Origin: Actinomycetota bacterium
GTDB lineage: Bacteria; Actinomycetota; Actinomycetes; S36-B12; UBA10799
Reading direction: 5' to 3'
DNA length: 17,419 bases
NCBI GenBank assembly: GCA_030837445.1
Contig: JAUPKM010000592.1
Span: 1-17,419, forward strand
Shown: positions 5,464 through 12,482 of the stretch, one piece after another
Layout of the letters: every line of letters starts with the position of its first letter
How positions within the stretch are numbered: the stretch's first letter is position 1
The notes under the pieces: model-generated
Database searches by the model: none
What the model saw: only the letters and a program-made list of their open reading frames with translations
Told to the model about the DNA's origin: nothing
Position numbers and translations under genes: made by a program

Positions 5464-5769
5464 GTGGCGGAGCAGTTCGACCTAGACCTGCTCGATGACG
5501 CCGACCCCTTCGAAATCGACACCCAATCGGCACACCTGTTCAAACACCCCCACCTCGGCATCGACGACATCCATGATGTCTGGGCCGCGGACCCACTGTT
5601 CTATCCCGCCAAACCGCCGGCCCACTGGCTGATGGTGGCCGAAGTCGCTGGGACCGTCTTGATGGTCCCGCTCGCACCAGCTCGCACAGGAGATCCCACT
5701 CGATGCCGCCCGATCGGCTGTTACCAAGCGTCCAAACAACTGGCTGACCAATACCGGAGAGAGCGATGA
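5464..5769 (+). CDS. BrnT-like toxin candidate, 101 aa
   Basis: After an acidic N-terminus (EQFDLDLLDDADPFEID), the residues HLFKHPHLGIDDIHDVW resemble the LxKHG-hxxxDhxxVh segment of BrnT-type RelE-fold RNase toxins. These are followed by strands like WLMVAEVAGTVLMVPLA and a final RCRPIGCYQASKQLADQYRRE, matching the usual R-hIsxxxAxxxExxxY ending. The role would be mRNA cleavage under stress. The stop overlaps the start of an RHH protein (ATGA, 5766-5769). This toxin-first order and a small RHH partner are typical of BrnT/BrnA. A GTG start with no leader is likely. The family call is by pattern and is moderately sure. Confidence 0.65.
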   Translation: MAEQFDLDLLDDADPFEIDTQSAHLFKHPHLGIDDIHDVWAADPLFYPAKPPAHWLMVAEVAGTVLMVPLAPARTGDPTRCRPIGCYQASKQLADQYRRER

Positions 5770-6038
5770 CCCACACGATGACCCCCGACGAGGAATACGA
5801 GTACTACGCCCGCGCGGAAAACCAGCAGCCCCAAGGGCCTGCCCGGCGACGGCTCGACGCCACCGTACCGGTCCGATTCACCGCGGAGATCCTCGAACAA
5901 GTCCGGGCTGCGGCCGCAGCCGAGGACCGTTCCGTCTCATCGTGGATCCGCCGCGCCGTCGAACACGAACTCGGTTCTCCCACATGCACCGGCGCTCACG
6001 TCGTTCCTGCTCATCCCGACAAGGGAAAACCGCAATGA
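5766..6038 (+). CDS. RHH antitoxin, BrnA-like, 90 aa
   Basis: The N-terminus MTPDEEYEYYARAENQQ resembles the toxin-binding acidic arm of BrnA-type antitoxins. Residues about 30-68 (LDATVPVRFTAEILEQVRAA and VSSWIRRAVEHEL) are a ribbon-helix-helix domain that would bind and repress the operon promoter. It overlaps the toxin stop by 4 bp and has GGAGAG just upstream. Its own stop overlaps the next start (ATGA, 6035-6038), so three genes are coupled. The tail after the RHH is Pro/His-rich with no recognisable domain. Confidence 0.75.
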   Translation: MTHTMTPDEEYEYYARAENQQPQGPARRRLDATVPVRFTAEILEQVRAAAAAEDRSVSSWIRRAVEHELGSPTCTGAHVVPAHPDKGKPQ

Positions 6039-6374
6039 CGTACTTCCACCCCCAAGAAGAGTTCCAGTTCCAAGCTCTCTACGACTACGACGAAGAACAC
6101 CCTGGCACCCGGTATTTGGTCGAATTCCCCGATGGGGAGAGTTACATCTGCCGCTACTGCACCGATTACGAGAGCGAGAACAGCGGGCGAACTGGACATC
6201 GAAATTGACGGCCCTCGCTACGACGAGTTCTACCAAATCGCGATGGATGTCATCGAGACGATCCAGACCGGACGCCGCGGCTACAGCCAAGGATTCACAC
6301 TCGATTACCGCGACTGGCCAGCGCTCATCAAGGATGTCGACCGCGGCACCATCGTCTACTCGGCGGCAGGATAG
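6035..6374 (+). pseudogene. Third gene of the toxin-antitoxin operon, interrupted by a +1 frameshift
   Basis: ATG 6035 (ribosome site AAGGGAAA) begins MTYFHPQEEFQFQALYDYDE and runs through YLVEFPDGESYICRYCTDYE before stopping at 6208. The +1 frame continues seamlessly as GELDIEIDGPRYDEFYQIAM, VIETIQTGRRGYSQ and LDYRDWPALIKDV to TAG 6374. Removing one G from GGG at 6185-6187 restores ENSGELDIEIDG and one protein of about 112 aa. Either the gene is broken, the base is a sequencing error, or frameshifting is used. The protein is acidic and Tyr-rich; I do not recognise it. It is coupled to the antitoxin stop by ATGA, so it once belonged to this operon. Confidence 0.7.
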
Positions 6375-6397
6375 ACCGGTATCAACGTGGCGGTGCG

Positions 6398-6544
6398 ATG
6401 TACGGGGGCGGCTACGGCCCGGGCTCCTGGGGGCGCGCCGCGCAGCTCATCCCTCGAAGTGTCCTCGTCGACGGCCTTGAGTTCGAAGAAGACGACCGCC
6501 GTTCCAGGAGGCGACCCCCCTTGAGCCGCCCTGAAATTCTCTAG
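6398..6544 (+). CDS. Possible small protein, 48 aa
   Basis: The ORF begins MYGGGYGPGSWGRAAQLI and continues VLVDGLEFEEDDRRSRRRPP with mostly G/C third bases. It converges on the GIY-YIG gene with a 4-bp overlap of the two stop regions (6541-6544). A GGCGG element precedes the ATG. It could be a short real gene at the end of the toxin-antitoxin operon or the remnant of one. No family is recognised. Confidence 0.3.
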   Translation: MYGGGYGPGSWGRAAQLIPRSVLVDGLEFEEDDRRSRRRPPLSRPEIL

Positions 6545-7422
6545 TCCACCCCGCGACTTTCCCACTCGCCGAACATCTTCCCGTCAGCAGAGGTCCATTC
6601 CCGACGGCCGTTGCAGGATCGGCCGAGGGCTATCGCGCCGGCGTTCGAAGGGGAGGAGAACACGACGTTGCGGGTGAGTACACCGTGGTCGCCCTCGACC
6701 GCGATGCTGCCCTGATCGACCAGCTGCTCGTGCTGACTGCGGTAGGAGGCATATGCCTTGCGGGTGCTGGCGGTATTGCCGACGCTGTTCCAGGAGGCGA
6801 CCACCTTCGAGCCGGCCAGCATGGTGAACTCGCCGTCGATTTCCTGGGCCTGGGCGTCCACACCGCTTTTGGCGAGCCGCAGATGAAAGATGGGGAAATC
6901 CCGTGATGGCTTGGGCTCTTTGACCCGGATCGCGTTGACGCCCAGCACCGGCAGCACGATCTGCAGCTGTGACACGAAGTAGTCCATGTCGGAGCGGTCG
7001 GCTTCGGGCAACGCGGGAACACCCGGCGCAGTGCCGTTGTCCACGCTGACCCGGGCCGCTGTCTTGGCGAGCTCGATCAGCCGCGACTCCAAGTAGCGGG
7101 CATGCGCCTTGGTGAGGTTGGCGTCCTTGGAAGTGACGATTACGACCCGGTCCCATTCCGTCTTTTCGCGGTCATGGCTGCGCAGCCTGTTGGCGATGAC
7201 ATCCGTTTCACCGATATAGCAGCGGGTGCTGCCCAGCGCGTCTTCGTCGTCGCGTAACAGCAGGTAGACCCCGGTTCGGGACGTCTCCTCACGCTGGTAG
7301 AGGTCGGACAGCTCCGAGCGGTTGCAGGTAAGCACATGCCCGGTCCAGTTGGTGATCTCCGCGGTGGTCAGGCCGCCGGGAGTTCCATCGACCAGGAACA
7401 GTTTGATCTGCTTGCCGCTCAA
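6541..7422 (-). CDS. GIY-YIG nuclease with C-terminal DUF4357, 293 aa
   Basis: The GIY-YIG core is visible: GVY at residues 51-53, CYIGE at 68-72, Arg79 in the following helix (VIANRLRSH) and Glu112 (YLESRLIELA), the expected catalytic residues. Residues about 195-290 match DUF4357, with GEFTMLAGSKVVASW, VVFSSPSNAGAIALGRS and REWTSADGKMFGEW. The protein would cut DNA as the nuclease of the restriction-like operon. The start is TTG 7422, which overlaps the helicase stop (TTGA, 7419-7422). This fits the 4-bp overlaps at every other junction of the operon and leaves no untranslated gap. The frame remains open far upstream of this point only as a shadow of the helicase. Last gene of the operon. 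Confidence 0.88.
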   Translation of the reverse strand: MSGKQIKLFLVDGTPGGLTTAEITNWTGHVLTCNRSELSDLYQREETSRTGVYLLLRDDEDALGSTRCYIGETDVIANRLRSHDREKTEWDRVVIVTSKDANLTKAHARYLESRLIELAKTAARVSVDNGTAPGVPALPEADRSDMDYFVSQLQIVLPVLGVNAIRVKEPKPSRDFPIFHLRLAKSGVDAQAQEIDGEFTMLAGSKVVASWNSVGNTASTRKAYASYRSQHEQLVDQGSIAVEGDHGVLTRNVVFSSPSNAGAIALGRSCNGRREWTSADGKMFGEWESRGVD

Positions 7423-10013
7423 GAAGACGCCCCGCCGCTGAGCACGTCCTCGATGTCCTGGCCTGGTTGCAGCACCCGATCCCACAGGCCGATCGGCCGC
7501 TCCTCGTGGGGAATGCTCGGATCCTCGGCGTACTCGAGACTGGAGTCCTCGAACGCCTTGAACTGGTAGATGGCGGCGTTCATGTGGATGGGGTTGAACA
7601 CCCCGATCTGGTTGAGCAGCTTGAAGTCCGCGACGCTCAGCCCGGTCACCCGCTCGAACAGCGGGCCGTCCACGCCCAGGATGATGTCCTTGAGGGCCTG
7701 CTCGCGGATCTGGGTGACGTACATGAACACCGGAATCTTGGCGAGCAGCTTCTGCAGCTTCTCCCGGATCTCCTTGCGGCGCTTGGCGGTTTCGGACTGC
7801 TCCTTCTTCTGCTCCTTGCTGAGTTTGTTGTCGGGGCTGTCGCGTTTGGCCTGCTTGAGCAGCTTCGAGGAGGTGACGATCTGCTCGGCGGTGTTGGCCA
7901 GGTTGCGGAAGTCCTCGATCCTGCCCAACGCCTCCAACAGCTCGGGGTGATCCAGCAGCTTGGTGAGGGTCTGCTCGTTGATGTTGACCAGCAGGGGAGA
8001 GTTCCACCGTTGCGCCAGGGCGGTCGCGCCGATACCGGTGGTGGCCCAGTTCAAGACGTCGGCGGCATCGAGCTCGGTCATCATGCCGCCGGCGAAGGCG
8101 AAGATCGGCAGGTAGTTCAGCAGCTGGCCGATAGCCTCCTGCGGGGTGGTTTCGCCCAGGGCGCCCAACCGCATCCCGTACTCGCCGACCAGGGTCAGAG
8201 CCCGGTTTGGATCGAACTCGAAGACGTAGACCGGGTCCTTCAGAACCTCCACGGTGCCGTCCGGCTGCCGTTTGGACCACGGGGACTGAACCCGGAATGC
8301 CGCCTGGAAGTAGGTCTCCGGGGACTTCAGCGACCGCAGCATGAGGATCGCGCCCCACTCCCGCACCGTCACCCCGGTCATCAGTTTGCCGCAGGTCACG
8401 GTGATGGACCCGGTGCCGGCCTTGGCCGCGCGGTCGATGGCGTCCATGACCGGAGGCTTGGCGGCCGCGCCCATCCCGACGCCGCTACCGGCGGCGACCA
8501 CGACCTCGAAGGTGGAGAAGTAGGGGTGTTTCAACAGGGCGTCGCGCATCGCGAAGCAGCCGGCGACGTCGTTGAGGTACCAGACGGAGTGCGTGATGGC
8601 CTGGGCGAACACCGGGGACTGGTAGGGGAACGGCGGCTTCTGGCCGCCGACGATCTGCAGCTTCATCTGCTCGGGCAGGGTGCCGCGCAGCATCTCCAGG
8701 AACTCGTGCACCCGGGCGGGGTCCTCGAACTCGTAGGCGCCAGGACCGGTCGCGCTCGACTTCGGGTCGAGTTTCTTGGCCTTGAAGTATTCGTTGAGGG
8801 AGAAGCCGTCGAACTCGCCGTCAGCGGCCCAGTCCTCGGCGTCGGCGCCGATGTCGTAGGAGAAGATCTGCATCCCGGGCAGGTCGAGGTAGGGGTTCGG
8901 CCCGGCGGCGTCGTCCCAGTGCTCCTTCTCGCGCTGCTCGTCGACGTAGGTCCAGTTGAAGATCTGATCCTCGGTGAACTCGCCGTTGGTGATCGCCCGA
9001 AACGGGGTTCCCGACAGGTACAGGTAGTGGCGGCTGGCCAGGCCGAGGTCGTCCTCGGTGACCGACTCCTCAGGCTCCTCGGCCTCGGCGATCTCCGACT
9101 CGGTCGGGTCGTAGAGCTCGCGGGCCGAGTCGCGCCACGCCCCGAAGTGGTACTCGTCGAGGACGATGGCGTCCCACTCGATGAGGTGAATGACCTCGTT
9201 GTGCTCCTTGATCTTCCCGTCCGCGGTCTTGCCGCGCATGTCCTGAAACGACGCGAACCACACCACCGGATCCGCGGTGTCCGCGGCGGCGTCGCGGTCC
9301 TCCGGTGAGGACTCCCGGTCGACGAACCGCCAGCCCTCGAAGTCAACGTGGGTAAGCAGGTCCTCCTTCCAGGCGGTCTGCACCACCGGCTTGTAGGTCA
9401 GCACCAGAACCCGGTTCCAGCCCATCTCGCGGGCGAGTTGGTAGGTGGTGAAGGTCTTACCGAACCGCATCTTGGCGTTCCACAGAAACCGCGGGGCGTG
9501 GGCGTCCTCGGCGTGGGAGCGGAAATAGCCGGCGGTGACCGCAACGGCCTCCTCCTGCTCGGGGCGCATCCCGAAGTCGGCGGTGCGGGTGCCGTCGTAG
9601 GCGTGTCCGTTGCGGACTGCGACGATCGCGGCCTGCACCTCCTCGACGGTGGCCTCGAACCATTCGGCGTCCTTGCGGATGCCTTTGGCGACCAGCGCCC
9701 GGTGAACGTCGTGGTCGCGGAACGCGCTGCCGTCGCGGCGCACCGCTTCGGTGTCGAGAAGCAACTGCACACCGTCAAGGTGCGGGTAGGCGGTGCCCAG
9801 CTGCTGTTTGATTCGCTGCAGCACATCAGCTTTCGTGGTGTCGCCCACCTTGATCAGACCGGTTCCGGTGGTCTGCGTTCCGCCGACGGTGCGCTCCCAC
9901 GGCTGGGAGTCCTTGCCGGGCAGCGTGTAGGCGTAGATGCGCCGGGCCACGCCCCTCGAGCCGACGGTCTCCAGCTCCTCCGGCTGGAGAGTCGACTGCT
10001 CGATGGCTGTCAC
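7419..10013 (-). CDS. SF2 helicase with N-terminal T5orf172-like GIY-YIG domain, 864 aa
   Basis: Residues about 25-130 resemble a T5orf172/MUG113-type GIY-YIG domain: IYAYTLP at 26-32, LIKVGDTT at 53-60, Arg67 in ADVLQRIKQQ and EWFEATVEEV at 117-126. The SF2 helicase core follows: Walker A NAKMRFGKTF at 179-188, DEYH box (VLDEYHF) at 284-290, motif III SGTPF at 334-338, and a motif V/VI region with GKLMTGVTV and a QAAFRVQSPW segment in place of QxxGRxxR. The C-terminal third is charged and partly coiled-coil (Lys/Glu-rich around 7790-7860). It would track or unwind DNA for restriction. The GTG start overlaps the methylase stop (GTGA, 10010-10013). Confidence 0.9.
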   Translation of the reverse strand: MTAIEQSTLQPEELETVGSRGVARRIYAYTLPGKDSQPWERTVGGTQTTGTGLIKVGDTTKADVLQRIKQQLGTAYPHLDGVQLLLDTEAVRRDGSAFRDHDVHRALVAKGIRKDAEWFEATVEEVQAAIVAVRNGHAYDGTRTADFGMRPEQEEAVAVTAGYFRSHAEDAHAPRFLWNAKMRFGKTFTTYQLAREMGWNRVLVLTYKPVVQTAWKEDLLTHVDFEGWRFVDRESSPEDRDAAADTADPVVWFASFQDMRGKTADGKIKEHNEVIHLIEWDAIVLDEYHFGAWRDSARELYDPTESEIAEAEEPEESVTEDDLGLASRHYLYLSGTPFRAITNGEFTEDQIFNWTYVDEQREKEHWDDAAGPNPYLDLPGMQIFSYDIGADAEDWAADGEFDGFSLNEYFKAKKLDPKSSATGPGAYEFEDPARVHEFLEMLRGTLPEQMKLQIVGGQKPPFPYQSPVFAQAITHSVWYLNDVAGCFAMRDALLKHPYFSTFEVVVAAGSGVGMGAAAKPPVMDAIDRAAKAGTGSITVTCGKLMTGVTVREWGAILMLRSLKSPETYFQAAFRVQSPWSKRQPDGTVEVLKDPVYVFEFDPNRALTLVGEYGMRLGALGETTPQEAIGQLLNYLPIFAFAGGMMTELDAADVLNWATTGIGATALAQRWNSPLLVNINEQTLTKLLDHPELLEALGRIEDFRNLANTAEQIVTSSKLLKQAKRDSPDNKLSKEQKKEQSETAKRRKEIREKLQKLLAKIPVFMYVTQIREQALKDIILGVDGPLFERVTGLSVADFKLLNQIGVFNPIHMNAAIYQFKAFEDSSLEYAEDPSIPHEERPIGLWDRVLQPGQDIEDVLSGGASS

Positions 10014-11662
10014 TCGTCGTCTTCCGGTTCGTCCACGTCCTCGTCGCTCGGCTCGTCAGCGCCGCTGACCCGATACTTGTAGCCGCCCGGGAGGTGAGAC
10101 GCGGGGATGGGTGAGTCGAGCGACAGGTTGACCGAGCGCGGTTTGATGCTGGATTCGATGTAGTCGATCTCGTCATCCGTCAGAGCGAAGTGCGCGTAGA
10201 GGTCGTCGTCGGTCCATCGTCGCGTCATGTCCAGCATCGGAACGAAGCGAAACCGGTCCGGCGTGACGTGCTGTGTTGTCTTGCGCTGCAGGACAAGGAA
10301 TCGGACGAACTTGGTCGCAAGATAATGCGCGTAGTTTTCGGTTTCCTCCGAGGTGTCGAACATGCCGACGATGAAATACGTCTGCGTGCAGGCAGATCCC
10401 GGTGCCAGAGCGATCGGCTCCCCGAGGACGACATCCACGATGCGGCCATGCTCGTCGATGGGAGTATCTCCACTGGATGCCATCGGCAGCAGCACTTTCC
10501 AGCGGTCGATCCACTGGTGGTTTCGCTGAATCTGATCCGGCCGGCTATAGCCGATGCGGTTGTTGTAGATCAGCGGTATCGCACCCTCGAAGGGCTCCGG
10601 GACACTGCCCTTGTAGTTGGACCGCACCGTCAGACCGAACGGTTTGGTCACCGTGCATCGCGACTCCGCCATCTCCGTAGCGCGCTGCTGCACCTTCTTG
10701 ATGATGGGGATCGCTCGGTTGTCCCGAACCAGAACACCGCCACCTTCCCTCAAGTCGCGGGTAGCCACCGACACGATCTGCCCCTCGATGCGGGTGGTGA
10801 ACTCGCAATCCCCGTCGTAATCACGGTCCCAGAGGAAATAGCTCACACCGCCGCGAATCTTCACCCCCGGAAAGCAGTCGAAAATCTTCGGATTGTCGAC
10901 CATCTTGGCGATACGCCGGTCATTGATCATCCTGTCGCGGAACTCGTTCAAGCCTTTGCCGCCGGAGAACCAGCGCGAGGGGGTGATCATCACGACGTAT
11001 CGCGGATCCAGGGCGATCGCCTTCTCAACGAACAGGTGGTAGATCGTCGATGCAGTCGCCCCGTATCCCTCCGTCGAGAGCTGGTAGGGCGGGTTCGTCG
11101 CGATTACGTCAAACTTCATGTCCTGTAACTCTTTTGGGGTAGTAGCGTCGTGGATGAACGAGTAGGCGTAGTTCTCCCGACCCTCGCGTTCCAAGGTCTC
11201 CGGGCCGCCGCAGATAACGCAGCGACCTCTGACGAAGGTGTGCGAGGCCGGTATGAAAGGAAGATTGCCGTCGGGATTGTCGAAATGGACGACCGACAGC
11301 TGGCTGGACGCATCGCGGGAGCAGTACAGGCTGCGCCGAGAGATCATGCCCGTCATCTGGGTGATCGAGGTGCCGAACAGCATGTTGCCGAAGATGTGCT
11401 CCCGCCGTTTGTCGAAGTCCGGTTCCCACGCGGTCAACCCCTCGAGTAATCGGGCCGCTGCTTCGCGCAGGATGACGCCCGATTTGCAGGCCGGGTCGAG
11501 CCACTTGTAGTCCGGGTTGGTCCATACCTCGGCGGGTAGCAGGTCGAGCATTGACCTGGCCACCTTCGGCGGGGTGGGCACTTCGTCGTTGGACAGCTGC
11601 GCCAGGCAGTCCAGGATGTCGGGGACGTGGTTGCCGAATCGCCGATGTAGAGCCCCCGTCAT
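10010..11662 (-). CDS. Eco57I-type N6-adenine DNA methyltransferase, 550 aa
   Basis: Motif IV NPPY is at residues 190-193 (FDVIATNPPYQLS), the catalytic signature of N6-adenine/N4-cytosine methylases. The SAM-binding motif I at 56-62 is DPACKSG, with Lys where DPACGSG is usual. A CVIC pair at 148-151 in an inserted segment could bind zinc with help from other residues. The C-terminal half (about 300-500) is likely the target-recognition region and ends in an acidic tail (DEDVDEPEDDE). It should modify host DNA or recognise the site. ATG 11662 has a good ribosome site (GGGGAGG) and overlaps the upstream gene by 4 bp. Related operons pair this type of methylase with a helicase and a GIY-YIG protein, as here. 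Confidence 0.88.
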   Translation of the reverse strand: MTGALHRRFGNHVPDILDCLAQLSNDEVPTPPKVARSMLDLLPAEVWTNPDYKWLDPACKSGVILREAAARLLEGLTAWEPDFDKRREHIFGNMLFGTSITQMTGMISRRSLYCSRDASSQLSVVHFDNPDGNLPFIPASHTFVRGRCVICGGPETLEREGRENYAYSFIHDATTPKELQDMKFDVIATNPPYQLSTEGYGATASTIYHLFVEKAIALDPRYVVMITPSRWFSGGKGLNEFRDRMINDRRIAKMVDNPKIFDCFPGVKIRGGVSYFLWDRDYDGDCEFTTRIEGQIVSVATRDLREGGGVLVRDNRAIPIIKKVQQRATEMAESRCTVTKPFGLTVRSNYKGSVPEPFEGAIPLIYNNRIGYSRPDQIQRNHQWIDRWKVLLPMASSGDTPIDEHGRIVDVVLGEPIALAPGSACTQTYFIVGMFDTSEETENYAHYLATKFVRFLVLQRKTTQHVTPDRFRFVPMLDMTRRWTDDDLYAHFALTDDEIDYIESSIKPRSVNLSLDSPIPASHLPGGYKYRVSGADEPSDEDVDEPEDDE

Positions 11663-12360
11663 CGTTTCCTCCCCGTGGCGGCCGTCGGTTTCGGGTTGGC
11701 GGCTAGCTGTGTGTAGTGCACCGGAATTTCGTCACGTTGCGGTTCGTCGGGCAGCGTGGCGAACAGGTCGAGTTGGGAATCCGGTTCCGGTTGTTCCAAG
11801 GTGGACCATTCCCGCACAAAGGTTCCGGCTGTCCCGGGCTGGTAGGAGACAAGTTCGATCACCTGGGCGTCAGCCAGGGTGTCGGCCCGCACGATGTTCG
11901 TGGTCAGGATGGCGTCGACGGCTGACCAGAAGCCCTCGGTTCGAGTGGTCGGGTCACCGGCATGCGCGGCGATGACGGCGCGTAGACGCCGTCGGGAGTC
12001 GTCGACGTTCTCGGAGTCGATGTCGATGCCGTAGATCGAGACCAGGCACCGCAGGATGCGGTGCTCGAACTCTTCTCCGCGATATCTAGCAGTGGTCACA
12101 ACAGCGAGCTTCCGTCGCAGGATCTCGACCAGAAAATTGCCGTGGCCTGCGGCCGGCTCCAGGAATGTTTTGTCGATGTTGTCGGGGTTGTCCTCGGTGG
12201 GGAACATCCCGGGCACGAGGTCGAGCATCGCGGTGACTTCGCGGTAATGGGTGTAGACCTCGGCGAGGTCGCGGACCCGGTCGCGGTGCTTGATCTGGTC
12301 ATCTGGGCCGAACTCGAACAGAGCGGAGCCGACAGCCAGACCGTCACTGTGTGGGTTCAC
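11659..12360 (-). CDS. Partial N6-DNA-methylase-like protein with SAM motif only, 233 aa
   Basis: Residues 33-51 (AEVYTHYREVTAMLDLVPG) resemble the start of N6-methylase domains. Motif I is FLEPAAGHGNFLVEIL at 66-81 and motif II is YGIDID at 110-115. No (N/D)PP(Y/F) motif IV follows: the chain passes through AILTTNIVRADTL and ends in a basic tail after about residue 205. It thus carries the SAM-binding half of a methylase and no visible catalytic motif, complementing the next gene. It could be a cofactor-binding or regulatory subunit, or a decayed methylase. GTG 12360 was taken as the start, with GGTGAG 8 bp upstream. First gene of the operon, 122 bp downstream of the relaxase stop. Confidence 0.85.
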   Translation of the reverse strand: MNPHSDGLAVGSALFEFGPDDQIKHRDRVRDLAEVYTHYREVTAMLDLVPGMFPTEDNPDNIDKTFLEPAAGHGNFLVEILRRKLAVVTTARYRGEEFEHRILRCLVSIYGIDIDSENVDDSRRRLRAVIAAHAGDPTTRTEGFWSAVDAILTTNIVRADTLADAQVIELVSYQPGTAGTFVREWSTLEQPEPDSQLDLFATLPDEPQRDEIPVHYTQLAANPKPTAATGRKR

Positions 12361-12441
12361 GTTGTTGACTCACCCCCGCCCCCAGGTCGATCCGAGACCG
12401 CTGTATGAACAGCGACGATAGTGAGCACAGGCCCCCGCTAT

Positions 12442-12459
12442 CCCCGGGTTCGATCGGGG
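12442..12459. terminator. Weak hairpin after the relaxase gene
   Basis: CCCCG (12442-12446) pairs with CGGGG (12455-12459) around an 8-nt loop in the 122-bp gap between the relaxase stop and the methylase start. The stem is short and no U tract follows, so it may attenuate rather than end relaxase transcription. The operon promoter should also lie in this gap, but no convincing hexamers were found. Confidence 0.3.
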
Positions 12460-12482
12460 CGGCGTGTTTGGCGGCGGGGGAG

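Noticed and set aside
7423..8358. N-terminal extension of the GIY-YIG frame (605-aa version)
   Set aside because: The extension is a low-complexity Arg/Gly/Ala shadow of the helicase. TTG 7422 gives a 4-bp overlap like the other genes of the operon.
7467..9308. 613-aa plus-strand open frame
   Set aside because: It is antisense to the helicase, is extremely rich in Leu/Gly/Val with no domain, and the minus strand has clear helicase motifs.
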